Origin: Bacteroidales bacterium UBA1204
Lineage (GTDB): Bacteria; Bacteroidota; Bacteroidia; Bacteroidales; F082
Length of the DNA stretch: 19,678 bases
Assembly: GCA_002310075.1 (NCBI GenBank)
Contig: DBXU01000033.1
Span: 540-20,217, forward strand
Direction of reading: 5' to 3'
Under the pieces are notes generated by a model. The model saw only the letters and a program-made list of their open reading frames with translations. It had not been told where the DNA came from and did no database searches. This document shows, one piece after another, positions 1 through 8,015 of the stretch (position 1 is the first letter of the stretch; each line of letters opens with the position of its first letter). A program made the translations under genes and the position numbers.

Positions 1-2195
1 GTGGCAAACATCACCTTGGCGCGACTTACGGGGTGGTCGTGCAAAAACTCAGTGATAGCCCAAGCGATGCTGATGCCATCGTAAGTGCTGGTACCACGCC
101 CGATTTCGTCGAGCAGCACCAGGCTCCGCGACGACACATTATTCAAGATGCTCGCCGTCTCGTTCATCTCCACCATGAAGGTCGACTCGCCAGACGAGAT
201 GTTGTCGGAGGCGCCTACGCGGGTAAAGATCTTATCCACCAAACCAATACGTGCCGAAGCAGCGGGGACAAAACACCCCATCTGCGCCAAGAGTACAATT
301 AATGCCGTCTGGCGCAACAAGGCCGACTTACCCGACATGTTGGGACCCGTGATGATGATGATTTGTTGCTTGTCGCGGTCAAGATAGACGTCGTTAGCGA
401 TATAGCTCTCCCCTACCGGCATCATCTGCTCGATGACGGGATGACGACCCTCCTTGATATCCAACACAAACGAGTCGTCAATGACGGGCTGCACATAGTT
501 ATTTTTCAGCGATATATCGGCGAAACTCACCAAGCAGTCAATGCGGGCAACGATGGAGGCATCCACCTGGATAGGCTCCACAAACTCGGTCACGGCGGTG
601 ACAAGTTCGTTATACACCCTTTGCTCGATGACGCTTATCTTTTCCTCCGCGCCGAGGATCTTCTGTTCGTATTCTTTCAGTTCCTCAGTGATATATCGCT
701 CTGCATTGGTCAAAGTTTGCTTTCGAATCCACTCTGCCGGCACCTTGTCCTTGTGGGAATTGGTGACTTCGAGATAGTAACCAAACACGTTGTTATAGCC
801 CACTTTCAAAGATGTGATGCCCGTGGCTTCCATCTCGCGGCGTTGTATGCCCATGAGGTATTCCTTGCCCGAGCGTGACAAGCCGCGAAGCTCATCCAAC
901 TCAGCATCCACGCCATCAGCAATGTAATTACCTTTGGAAAGCAAGGCTGGCGCATCAGGATTGATATCCTTCTTGATACGCTCGCGGATGGAGGCACAGG
1001 GATTGAACTGCTCGGAAAAACGTTGCAGGGCAGGATGTTGACTCTCCTCACACGCCGTCTTCAGGACCTCAATTTGGTCTAAGGCACGCCCTACTTGCAA
1101 AAGCTCCCTTGGATTGACACGCGACAGTGAAACCTTAGAAATCAGGCGTTCCAGATCACCCACTTGCCTTATTGCATCCTGGAACTTTTGGATTTGCTCA
1201 CGATGTTCCACAAAATAGCGTACCACTTCATAACGCGACTCGATTTGTTCCTTATTCTTCAAAGGCAAGCTCAGCCAGCGGCGCACCAATCGGCCTCCCA
1301 TTGGCGACACAGTCTTATCAATGACATCAATCAAAGTTTTAGCATTCACATTGGAAGTATGCAGAAGCTCTAAATTGCGGATAGTAAACTTGTCGAGCCA
1401 CACATATTGCCCTTGGTCGATGCGCGAAAGAGAAGTGATGTGATTCAGCTTATCATGCTGAGTTTCTATAAGATAATGGATAGCAGCACCCGCCGCGATG
1501 ATGCCTTTGGGGAAATCATCAACGCCAAAACCTTTTAGCGAGACCGTATGGAAATGTTTGTTGAGAATCTCATTAGCATAGTCCTCGGTGAAAACCCAGT
1601 CGTCAAAGACAGTCAAATAGTATTTTGCACTGAACAAGTCGATGAAATCCTTGCGTTTATTGCGCTGTAACAGCACTTCGGAAGGGTTAAAACTCTGCAA
1701 TAGCTTATCAACATACTCGTTTGATCCTTGCGTCAGATAAAACTCACCTGTTGAGACATCGAGGAAAGCAACACCGGAAACTTCCTTGTCGAGATGTACT
1801 GAGGCCAAAAAATTATTCTCTTTTTGTTCAAGTACGTTGTCATTATAAGTTACTCCAGGAGTAACCAATTCGACAACTCCTCTTTTGACCAGTTTTTTAG
1901 TCAACTTCGGATCTTCAAGCTGTTCACAAACTGCCACTTTCAGTCCGGCACGAACCAACTTTGGCAAATAGGTATCCAAAGCATGGTGGGGAAATCCTGC
2001 CAATTCGATTGAATCTGCAATCGCACTCGACCGCTTGGTCAGCACGATACCCAATATCTCGGAAGATTTCACAGCATCCTCTCCGTAAGTCTCATAAAAA
2101 TCGCCAACACGGAACAAAAGCATGGCATCTGGATACTTCGCCTTGAAGGAGAAATATTGCTTCATCAACGGGGTTTCGGTCGCTTTTTCTGCCAT
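1..2195 (-). CDS. mutS: DNA mismatch repair protein MutS (3' end beyond the window)
   Basis: MutS recognises base mismatches and small loops after replication and uses ATP to recruit MutL. The reading frame is open from the ATG at 2195 to the window edge (731 complete codons); the C-terminus is missing because the window ends. The N-terminal mismatch-binding domain contains G-D-F-Y-E, with the Phe-x-Glu reading motif at residues 33-35. The Walker A loop GPNMSGKS is at residues 617-624 (324-347), close to its position in E. coli MutS and in frame with the start, so no frameshift lies between. The Walker B/signature stretch [12 protein letters not shown] follows, and the last codons read M-F-A-T, the start of the conserved FATH motif. 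A -7 box lies about 20 bases upstream of the start. It diverges from the methyltransferase gene. The presence of the N-terminal domain supports MutS1 rather than MutS2. Confidence 0.97.
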   Translation of the reverse strand, partial: MAEKATETPLMKQYFSFKAKYPDAMLLFRVGDFYETYGEDAVKSSEILGIVLTKRSSAIADSIELAGFPHHALDTYLPKLVRAGLKVAVCEQLEDPKLTKKLVKRGVVELVTPGVTYNDNVLEQKENNFLASVHLDKEVSGVAFLDVSTGEFYLTQGSNEYVDKLLQSFNPSEVLLQRNKRKDFIDLFSAKYYLTVFDDWVFTEDYANEILNKHFHTVSLKGFGVDDFPKGIIAAGAAIHYLIETQHDKLNHITSLSRIDQGQYVWLDKFTIRNLELLHTSNVNAKTLIDVIDKTVSPMGGRLVRRWLSLPLKNKEQIESRYEVVRYFVEHREQIQKFQDAIRQVGDLERLISKVSLSRVNPRELLQVGRALDQIEVLKTACEESQHPALQRFSEQFNPCASIRERIKKDINPDAPALLSKGNYIADGVDAELDELRGLSRSGKEYLMGIQRREMEATGITSLKVGYNNVFGYYLEVTNSHKDKVPAEWIRKQTLTNAERYITEELKEYEQKILGAEEKISVIEQRVYNELVTAVTEFVEPIQVDASIVARIDCLVSFADISLKNNYVQPVIDDSFVLDIKEGRHPVIEQMMPVGESYIANDVYLDRDKQQIIIITGPNMSGKSALLRQTALIVLLAQMGCFVPAASARIGLVDKIFTRVGASDNISSGESTFMVEMNETASILNNVSSRSLVLLDEIGRGTSTYDGISIAWAITEFLHDHPVSRAKVMFA

Positions 2196-2216
2196 AAAAA
2201 CACGGATTAAGGGGTA

Positions 2217-2224
2217 CAAAAATA
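2217..2224 (-). promoter_or_regulatory. mutS -7 promoter element
   Basis: On the minus strand this reads TATTTTTG, a full match to the Bacteroidota TAnnTTTG box. It would start transcription about 15 bases before the mutS ATG. A -33 TTTG is not clean; an ATTG lies 15 bases upstream. Confidence 0.6.
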
Positions 2225-2325
2225 CCATTTTGTTTGAAACAATCGGCCTGTTCATCCAAAAAAATCCCCATTCTTGTCGCACCGACCTCAATTTTCATTT
2301 ACTTTGTCAAAAATTTGATTTAGCC

Positions 2326-2856
2326 ATGCGAAAACTCAGTATGGATGAGCTGAAACGCATCAGCAAGGAAGACTTTGAACGAGCGGAGAAACTACCAATA
2401 GTCATCGTGCTCGATAATATCCGTTCGCTGAGCAACGTGGGCGCTTTCTTTCGCACCGCCGATGCTTTTCGCATTGGCGAGTTGTTTTTATGTGGCATTA
2501 CAGCTTGTCCACCCCACCGTGAAATCCACAAGACTGCCTTAGGTGCTGACGAGACCGTGAAATGGCGTTATTTCGACACCACCGAAAAAGCATGCCAGGC
2601 TTTAAAGAACGAAGGCTACCGTATTTTCGCTGTCGAACAAGTACAGGGGAGCATCCCTTTGCAAGATTTTGTCTTTGAACCCCACACTGCTTACATTTTG
2701 GGCAACGAAGTAGATGGGGTAAGCGAGGATGTTTTACCTTATTGCGATAGTGCCATAGAGTTGCCTCAGGAAGGCACCAAGCACTCCATCAATGTGTCTG
2801 TTTGCGCAGGCATAGTTATGTGGAAAATCTTCGAAAAACTTAAAATATGCACTTGA
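2326..2856 (+). CDS. SpoU/TrmH-family RNA 2'-O-methyltransferase
   Basis: This 176-residue protein is a minimal SPOUT methyltransferase that would use S-adenosylmethionine to methylate a ribose 2'-OH in tRNA or rRNA; the exact target cannot be read from sequence. Motif 1 is seen at residues 29-48 (L-D-N-I-R-S-L-S-N-V-G-A-F-F-R-T, with the N and R expected to act in catalysis). The knot-forming motifs 2 and 3 are at about 124-166 (ILGNEVDGVSEDVL, then LPQEGTKHSINVSVCAG). There is no N-terminal RNA-binding extension as in RlmB, so it is of the short TrmH/TrmL-like kind. The frame is open back to 2122, but that would run through the start of mutS on the other strand, and family similarity begins only after the ATG at 2326, so I start there. 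A near-match box TTACTTTG lies at 2299-2306. Confidence 0.88.
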   Translation: MRKLSMDELKRISKEDFERAEKLPIVIVLDNIRSLSNVGAFFRTADAFRIGELFLCGITACPPHREIHKTALGADETVKWRYFDTTEKACQALKNEGYRIFAVEQVQGSIPLQDFVFEPHTAYILGNEVDGVSEDVLPYCDSAIELPQEGTKHSINVSVCAGIVMWKIFEKLKICT

Positions 2857-2921
2857 AACCGCCTAAAAAATGGCTTATTATTCTGAAAATTACGAAAAAA
2901 AGATGAAAAAAAGATGTTTTT

Positions 2922-2953
2922 TTTGTTGACAATTAAATAATTTCCTATTTTTG
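2922..2953 (+). promoter_or_regulatory. Promoter of the OmpA-family gene (-33 TTTG, 20 bp, -7 TATTTTTG)
   Basis: TTTG at 2922-2925 and TATTTTTG at 2946-2953 are separated by 20 bases, a textbook Bacteroidota housekeeping promoter and the best one in the window. Transcription would begin near 2960, leaving a leader of about 125 bases before the ATG at 3086. This fits a highly expressed outer-membrane protein. Confidence 0.8.
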
Positions 2954-3085
2954 TCGCTAATTAGAGTTAATAGGAATGCTCCCCTAACCAGGGATTAGAC
3001 CTCAACCTCAATAAAAAGAAACTCGGATATTGATAATAAAAAACTAACAAATTATTCATCATTACAAACCTAACATTATTACGTT

Positions 3086-4846
3086 ATGAAGAAAAATCTG
3101 ACTTTTTCGAAGCTTTTGATGCTGGTCATCATGGCTGTGCTTCCCTTCAGCATGTATGCTCAGGAAGGCAAAAAACATTCAAAACCTGCTGAAAAGTATT
3201 GGTACATCCAGGCTGACGGAGGTCTCTCCATCAACCATGGTGACTTGGCCAACTACGAAGGCTGGGTGTTCGATGATTTCAATCATTACAAGAGCATCGC
3301 TCTCCAGAACTGGAACGCTCATTTCGGAGTCGGTTACCAATTCGGCAAGGTGGTTGGTATGAACCTTAAGGGTGGCTACGGCCTCCTCTCTGGTCACAAA
3401 CACGGTCAGAAACTCGTTCAGAACGGCACAGACGCTCCTGTCCTTACTGACCTTGCTCTTGACAAGACCAACTACATTGAAGGCAACCTGAACCTGACCT
3501 TCAACCTCTTCAACATGTTTAACTACAACCCGAGAAGAGTCATCAACTTCGTTCCTCATGTTGGTATTGGTGGTATTTACTACCAAGCTGGTGCTGTTAG
3601 CCATGTCGATGCTGACGACAACGCCGAGGCTACCGCTCTCATGGAAAAGAAGGCCGACCGCGAACTCAACTTCACTGTTCCCGCTGGTATGGAAATCACC
3701 TTCAACTTGGCTCCCAAGTTCGACCTCTTCCTGGATTACACCTACAACTTCACCGGCACCGACGCTCTTGACCAAGTTGCCAAGATCGCTTCCGACGAAG
3801 AAAAGCACATCATCAACGACAAGGACATGTACAGCCAGTTCAACCTGGGCTTCCGTGTCAAGTTCAACAACCCCTGCGACATCGACAAGATGGCTCGCGA
3901 CGCCAAGAAGATCACCTATCGCGTGAATCCTGATCCGCTGGTTGCTGACGAAAATGGCAACGTTTGCTTCGACGTCATCACCACCATCCCGGCTGAGTAC
4001 TTCGAAAAGCAAGCCGTCATGAACCTCACTCCTTACCTGGCTTACAAGGGTGGCCAAATCGACCTCGAGCCTATCACCTTCGTGGGTGAAAAAGTGAAGG
4101 GCGAAGGCGACTTCAGAGTCAACTATAAGGAAGGTGGCGAATTCACCAAGCACTACTGCATGCCTTACCAACCTGAAATGGAAAACTGCGAACTCATGGG
4201 CAACCCGATGTTCTATGTCTACGACGGCACCATCTATCCGACCCAAGACGAGATCGTGAAGAACACCTATTTCACTCAAGGTGGTGAAAGAAAACTCGCC
4301 GACGGCGTGATCTACAACAAGCCTGAACCAGAACCGGAACCAGAACCGGAACCGGAACCGGAACCTGTTGTTGAACCCACTCCCGACTTCATCTACTACT
4401 TCGATTACAACAAGAGCAACATCCTCGGCGCTGGTAAGGACGTTCGCGATCGCAACAAGATTGCCAGAAAGCAAGTGACCGAAAAGGTGACTGGCGATGT
4501 TAAGGGTCTGAGAATCGAAGGTTGGGCTTCACCTGAAGGTGAACACGGCCTCAACATGAACCTGTCTGACGACCGCGCCAATGCCGCTATCGCCGACATC
4601 AAGGCTCAACTCAAGAAGAACGCTGGTAACTATGAATACAACGGCAAGGGCAATGGTCCTGACTGGGATACCTTCATGAAACTCGTTGAAAACTCCGACC
4701 TGAAGGATAAGGATGCCATCCTGAACAACATCCGTAACTCCAGCAACAGAGAGAGAACCATCAAGGAAATGATTGCTATCTATCCTCAACTTGAAAAGGA
4801 AATCCTCCCGTTGATCCGTCGCGCTGAAGTTTACATCATCAAGTAA
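3086..4846 (+). CDS. OmpA-family outer-membrane protein with Pro-Glu linker
   Basis: This is a 586-residue abundant-type outer-membrane protein that probably tethers the outer membrane to peptidoglycan. It has a signal peptide (about residues 1-25, ending A-Q). An N-terminal beta-barrel region spans about 27-265, rich in alternating aromatic strands. A middle domain of about 150 residues has no function I recognise. A (Pro-Glu)n linker follows near residues 413-428. The C-terminal OmpA-like domain starts at D-F-I-Y-Y-F-D and contains G-W-A-S-P-E-G, the usual peptidoglycan-binding core region, with an insertion between that core and the last helix. The Asp/Arg pair that contacts diaminopimelate in OmpA is not certain here. 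C-ending codons dominate and the promoter is consensus, both signs of high expression. It stands alone between its promoter and a hairpin terminator. This layout is common among Bacteroidales OmpA-family proteins. Confidence 0.9.
   Translation: MKKNLTFSKLLMLVIMAVLPFSMYAQEGKKHSKPAEKYWYIQADGGLSINHGDLANYEGWVFDDFNHYKSIALQNWNAHFGVGYQFGKVVGMNLKGGYGLLSGHKHGQKLVQNGTDAPVLTDLALDKTNYIEGNLNLTFNLFNMFNYNPRRVINFVPHVGIGGIYYQAGAVSHVDADDNAEATALMEKKADRELNFTVPAGMEITFNLAPKFDLFLDYTYNFTGTDALDQVAKIASDEEKHIINDKDMYSQFNLGFRVKFNNPCDIDKMARDAKKITYRVNPDPLVADENGNVCFDVITTIPAEYFEKQAVMNLTPYLAYKGGQIDLEPITFVGEKVKGEGDFRVNYKEGGEFTKHYCMPYQPEMENCELMGNPMFYVYDGTIYPTQDEIVKNTYFTQGGERKLADGVIYNKPEPEPEPEPEPEPEPVVEPTPDFIYYFDYNKSNILGAGKDVRDRNKIARKQVTEKVTGDVKGLRIEGWASPEGEHGLNMNLSDDRANAAIADIKAQLKKNAGNYEYNGKGNGPDWDTFMKLVENSDLKDKDAILNNIRNSSNRERTIKEMIAIYPQLEKEILPLIRRAEVYIIK
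4325..4366 (+). repeat. Hexanucleotide tandem repeat encoding the Pro-Glu linker
   Basis: Seven consecutive copies of GAACCN (N is a, g, a, g, g, g, t) encode the alternating Glu-Pro linker. The unit is six bases, so slippage would change linker length by two residues without breaking the frame. Confidence 0.9.
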
Positions 4847-4865
4847 ATTGAAGCTGACAAAGCTA

Positions 4866-4895
4866 AAAAAGCCGCTCAATCGAGCGGCTTTTTTT
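4866..4895. terminator. Bidirectional hairpin terminator between the OmpA-family gene and the kinase gene
   Basis: A-tract, then GCCGCTC (4871-4877), loop AATC, GAGCGGC (4882-4888), then seven T. The 7-bp GC-rich stem flanked by A and T runs can end transcription in both directions. It sits 20 bases after the OmpA-family stop and 17 bases beyond the stop of the convergent kinase gene. Confidence 0.85.
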
Positions 4896-4911
4896 GTTAT
4901 CATCCACAAGG

Positions 4912-5553
4912 TCACAAGGTCACACGATGCAGTCCGACATCATAAGGCTTGTCTATGGCCTCTATGATTTTATGGTAATCGCTTTGGTTGGAAACAAAGT
5001 CAAGCTTGTTGGTATCGATCAACAAGATGCGCATGTTTCCCTGTTGCTGGCGTAAAAAATCAAAATATCCTTCCTGTATGCTCGCCAAATAAGCATCGCT
5101 GATTTCCTGCTCGTAACTGCGACCTCGCTTTCGAATGTTCTGCTGCAAACGCTCCACATCCGAATAAAGATACACCAACAGCTCTGGCTTAGGCATGTCG
5201 GAGAAAATGATGTTGAAAAAACGAGCAAATAACTGATACTCGTCCGCCTGCAAGTTATTCTTCGAAAAAATCAACGACTTGGCCACATAATAGTCTGATA
5301 TGATGAAGTCATGAAAAAGATCGAGCACGCCCAACTTGTCTTTCAGCTGTTGGTAGCGTAAAGCCATAAAAGTCATCTCCAACTGGAAGGAATACTTGTC
5401 GGGTTCCTTATAGAACTTGGGGAGAAATGGGTTTTTGTCGCCTTCAAACTCCTCTAGCACCAGCTTCCCATTGAAATCGTTTGCTATACGCGTAGCCAAG
5501 GTGGTCTTTCCAGCACCAATCGTTCCTTCTATGGCTATATAATTGTATTGCAT
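4912..5553 (-). CDS. Deoxynucleoside kinase (deoxyadenosine/deoxyguanosine kinase type)
   Basis: This 213-residue cytoplasmic kinase would phosphorylate a deoxynucleoside with ATP in the salvage pathway. The P-loop G-T-I-G-A-G-K-T-T is at residues 10-18, followed by E-E-F at 34-36, the expected position of the catalytic acidic residue. S-D-Y-Y-V-A-K-S-L at about 86-94 occupies the position of the family's DRS/ERS motif, and an arginine-rich lid reads R-K-R-G-R-S-Y at 141-147. Length is normal for the dNK/dGK-dAK family; substrate choice is not certain. It lies 43 bases after folK on the same strand, a pairing I have seen in other Bacteroidota, and also has its own -7 box. The stop codon falls in a small CACAAGGT tandem repeat (4905-4924). 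Confidence 0.9.
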   Translation of the reverse strand: MQYNYIAIEGTIGAGKTTLATRIANDFNGKLVLEEFEGDKNPFLPKFYKEPDKYSFQLEMTFMALRYQQLKDKLGVLDLFHDFIISDYYVAKSLIFSKNNLQADEYQLFARFFNIIFSDMPKPELLVYLYSDVERLQQNIRKRGRSYEQEISDAYLASIQEGYFDFLRQQQGNMRILLIDTNKLDFVSNQSDYHKIIEAIDKPYDVGLHRVTL

Positions 5554-5558
5554 GAATG

Positions 5559-5585
5559 CAAAGATAAGAATTAACGGAATGCAAA
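5559..5585 (-). promoter_or_regulatory. Internal promoter for the deoxynucleoside kinase gene
   Basis: The minus strand has TATCTTTG at 5559-5566 (full TAnnTTTG match) and TTTG at 5582-5585, spaced 15 bases, somewhat short. The box ends only five bases before the ATG at 5553, so a transcript from here would be leaderless or nearly so. Confidence 0.5.
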
Positions 5586-5596
5586 TCGACAGTTAC

Positions 5597-6085
5597 TCAC
5601 TTTTTCTTCACTACCGAATGGTCCGGACATTGCTCCAAAAGCATTTGCTGCGACAGACCAAAAACGGGATGCACAAAATCAGGAGCCACCTCACACATGG
5701 GCATCAATGCAAACCGGCGCAGATGCATGCGTGGATGCGGAGCAATGACCCAATCCGTGAGAATAATGCGACTACCATAGTACAGAATATCAAGATCTAT
5801 TGGGCGCGACTGGTATCCTTTATGCCCTCCGCTACGCTCACGTCCCAATTCCGCCTCTATCCTAAGTAACTCTTGCATCAAGCCGTCGGCCGACAAAGCA
5901 GTCTCAACCACAACCAATCGGTTCAGAAACCACTCGTGGCTTTCGAAGCCCCATGGCTCCGACACGTAGGCAGATGATTGGGCAACCATATTCCCGCACC
6001 TTATATTAATAAGGTGAATTGCCTTGTCATACAAAGCATCCTTGTCACCCATGTTACTCCCAAACAGAATAAAGCAACGTTCCAT
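5597..6085 (-). CDS. folK: 2-amino-4-hydroxy-6-hydroxymethyldihydropteridine pyrophosphokinase (HPPK)
   Basis: HPPK transfers pyrophosphate from ATP to 6-hydroxymethyl-dihydropterin, the step before dihydropteroate synthase in folate synthesis. The 162-residue protein shows the family layout. The N-terminal strand runs F-I-L-F-G-S-N-M-G-D. S-E-P-W-G-F follows at about 42-47. The core signature R-P-I-D-L-D-I-L sits at about 94-101 and supplies the Mg-binding aspartates. The substrate-loop end P-H-P-R-M-H-L-R-R-F-A-L is at about 116-127. The frame is open upstream to 6127, but I start at the ATG at 6085 because the family's first strand begins there and a -7 box lies just upstream. It is followed closely by the kinase gene and diverges from sppA. 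Confidence 0.95.
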   Translation of the reverse strand: MERCFILFGSNMGDKDALYDKAIHLINIRCGNMVAQSSAYVSEPWGFESHEWFLNRLVVVETALSADGLMQELLRIEAELGRERSGGHKGYQSRPIDLDILYYGSRIILTDWVIAPHPRMHLRRFALMPMCEVAPDFVHPVFGLSQQMLLEQCPDHSVVKKK

Positions 6086-6099
6086 ACCTGATCTTTCCG

Positions 6100-6128
6100 C
6101 AAAAATAATGCAAATCCTTAAAACCAAA
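6100..6128 (-). promoter_or_regulatory. folK promoter
   Basis: On the minus strand TTTG (6125-6128), 17 bases, then TATTTTTG (6100-6107) form a full Bacteroidota promoter ending 14 bases before the folK ATG. It also supports the downstream start codon, because an upstream start at 6127 would lie inside the promoter. Confidence 0.7.
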
Positions 6129-6159
6129 TTGAATTTTCATGTTTTGTCAAATAAAATGC

Positions 6160-6167
6160 TACTTTTG
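6160..6167 (+). promoter_or_regulatory. sppA -7 promoter element
   Basis: TACTTTTG is a full TAnnTTTG match 26 bases before the sppA start. The nearest TTTG upstream (6143-6146) is only 13 bases away, so the -33 part is weak. The box lies back-to-back with the folK promoter. Confidence 0.6.
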
Positions 6168-6193
6168 CATTGTAAACTTAAACACATAGCATT

Positions 6194-7984
6194 ATGAAAT
6201 TTTCTAAAGTAGTCCTTGCGGCCTTTATCGGTACGCTCATTGCATTGCTTATCAATTTCTTTGTCAAGATCGGAGTGATTTCATCCATGATTTCGAAGAT
6301 GTCGAAATCAGACGCTGAAACAACGACAACCATAAAGCCCAACTCCGTGCTTTACATGAAACTCGACTATGATATTCCAGACCGCACTATTGACAACCCT
6401 TTTGGCGGCCTTGACTTCCAATCCATGGAATCTAAGGATATGACGGGTCTGAACGATATCTTGCGCAACATCGAGCATGCAAAAACCGACCCCAACATCA
6501 AAGGAATCTATTTGGAATTAAGTAGCATACCTACGTCCACCGCCACCTTGCAAGAGATACGCGACAAACTCTCAGAGTTCAAGGAGTCAGGCAAGTTCAT
6601 CGTCAGTTATGCCGAAACATACAGCCAAAGCGCCTATTATATGGCTTCCATTGCCGACAAGATCTATCTGAATCCAGAAGGTTCTCTCGACCTGCATGGC
6701 ATGGCCTCGCAAATCATGTTCTACAAGCACCTGTTTGAAAAACTTGATGTAGAAATGCAAATCGTCCGTGGTCCCAACAACCGCTTCAAGAGCGCCGTAG
6801 AGCCTTACTTCCTCGACAAGATGAGCGAGGCCAACCGCGAGCAGATGGATAAGCTGCTTAGCACTGTTTGGGGACAAATCCTTCAAGGCATCAGCCAAAG
6901 CCGCAATATTAGCGTAGAACAACTGAACCAGATCGCCAATAACATCGAGACTCTTTTCAATGCTGAAAAATCCCTGGAATTAGGTCTTGTCGATGAGTTG
7001 TACTACAAAGACCAAATTCTAAACACCTTAAAAGGTCTCACCGGCAGCAACAAGAGCATTAATGCCATTACCAATGCAAAGTATGCAAAATCATTTACGG
7101 ACAAAAACGCCAGCAAAAATGAGGTGGCCGTTATTTATGCTTCTGGACAGATCTTCGATGGCAAGGGCAACGAGGATGAAAGCATCTACTCCGATAACCT
7201 GACCAAGATCATCAGAAAAGCCCGCGAAGACGATAATGTGAAAGCCGTCGTGTTGCGCGTCAACTCACCCGGAGGTAGCGCAATGGCATCTGGCATCATC
7301 GGCAGAGAGCTCGATCTAACCAAAGAAGTGAAGCCCCTCATTGTTTCCATGGGCAACTACGCTGCTTCTGGCGGCTATTGGATCTCTGCCAAAGCTGACT
7401 ATATCTTTGCCGACCCGACCACCCTCACTGGTTCTATCGGTGTATTTGGCACTTTCCCCAATATTCAAGGTTTTATGAATAAAAAAGTTGGCCTGACTTT
7501 CGATGTTGCCAAGACCAACGAAAATGCCGACTTTGGTACCTTGACCCAGCCACTCACCCCCTTCCAATATGCCAAATTGCAAGAGATGGTAGTCAAAACA
7601 TACGATGATTTCACCAAACGTGTTGCCGAAGGCCGTGGATTGCGCCAAACCTATGTCGATAGCATCGGACAAGGTCGCGTATGGGCTGGCGCCGATGCCA
7701 TCGGTCTTGGCCTTGTCGACCAGTTGGGCGACATGGAAGACGCCATAGCCTATGCCGCGCAAAAAGCAGAACTGGGCGGAGATTACAAAGTAGTGGAGAT
7801 GCCCAAACAGAAAGACTTCTTCACCAAACTCATGGAACAGATGAATGGCTCTAACACTGACAAGCTGGATGCCGCCATGAAACAAAAACTTGGCGTCTAC
7901 TACAACTATTTGCAAGGCCTGGATAACCTGCAAAAGAACACAGGCATCCAAGCGCGGTTGCCATTTGACATGATCATTGAATAA
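6194..7984 (+). CDS. sppA: Signal peptide peptidase SppA, long (67 kDa) type
   Basis: SppA is a membrane-anchored serine/lysine-dyad protease that digests cleaved signal peptides. The 596-residue protein has an N-terminal membrane anchor at about residues 6-30 and two tandem protease-fold halves, as in the long E. coli-type enzyme. The expected catalytic lysine is K199 in the N-terminal half (R-F-K-S-A-V-E-P-Y), and the nucleophile is S392 in the C-terminal half (N-Y-A-A-S-G-G-Y-W-I-S). The downstream D-P-T-T-L-T-G-S-I-G-V-F-G stretch and the N-S-P-G-G-S oxyanion region at about 357-362 are also present. Both dyad residues are intact, so it is probably active. It is transcribed alone and ends on the shared hairpin at 7987-8015. 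Confidence 0.97.
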   Translation: MKFSKVVLAAFIGTLIALLINFFVKIGVISSMISKMSKSDAETTTTIKPNSVLYMKLDYDIPDRTIDNPFGGLDFQSMESKDMTGLNDILRNIEHAKTDPNIKGIYLELSSIPTSTATLQEIRDKLSEFKESGKFIVSYAETYSQSAYYMASIADKIYLNPEGSLDLHGMASQIMFYKHLFEKLDVEMQIVRGPNNRFKSAVEPYFLDKMSEANREQMDKLLSTVWGQILQGISQSRNISVEQLNQIANNIETLFNAEKSLELGLVDELYYKDQILNTLKGLTGSNKSINAITNAKYAKSFTDKNASKNEVAVIYASGQIFDGKGNEDESIYSDNLTKIIRKAREDDNVKAVVLRVNSPGGSAMASGIIGRELDLTKEVKPLIVSMGNYAASGGYWISAKADYIFADPTTLTGSIGVFGTFPNIQGFMNKKVGLTFDVAKTNENADFGTLTQPLTPFQYAKLQEMVVKTYDDFTKRVAEGRGLRQTYVDSIGQGRVWAGADAIGLGLVDQLGDMEDAIAYAAQKAELGGDYKVVEMPKQKDFFTKLMEQMNGSNTDKLDAAMKQKLGVYYNYLQGLDNLQKNTGIQARLPFDMIIE

Positions 7985-7986
7985 TG

Positions 7987-8015
7987 AAAAAGGGCTGCAA
8001 TTGCAGCCCTTTTTT
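7987..8015. terminator. Bidirectional hairpin terminator between sppA and the ABC-F gene
   Basis: The sequence GGGCTGCAATTGCAGCCC (7992-8009) is a perfect palindrome flanked by an A run and a T run. It starts right after the sppA stop (7982-7984), and its T-tract overlaps the stop codon of the convergent ABC-F gene, so one element can serve both. Confidence 0.85.

Noticed and set aside
363..878. 171-codon plus-strand open frame opposite mutS
   Set aside because: It lies wholly within mutS on the other strand, over conserved MutS motifs; no recognisable product.
2122..2325. N-terminal extension of the methyltransferase frame
   Set aside because: It runs into the start of mutS on the other strand, and SpoU similarity begins only after the ATG at 2326.
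4325..4366. Short direct repeats as a possible CRISPR-like array
   Set aside because: The units are contiguous hexamers within a coding sequence, with no spacers.
3179..4474. 431-codon open frame antisense to the OmpA-family gene
   Set aside because: It arises from strong C-ending codon bias of the sense gene; the product is low-complexity (Val/Glu/Asp rich, with a Phe-Arg run opposite the Pro-Glu repeat) and has no family resemblance or promoter.
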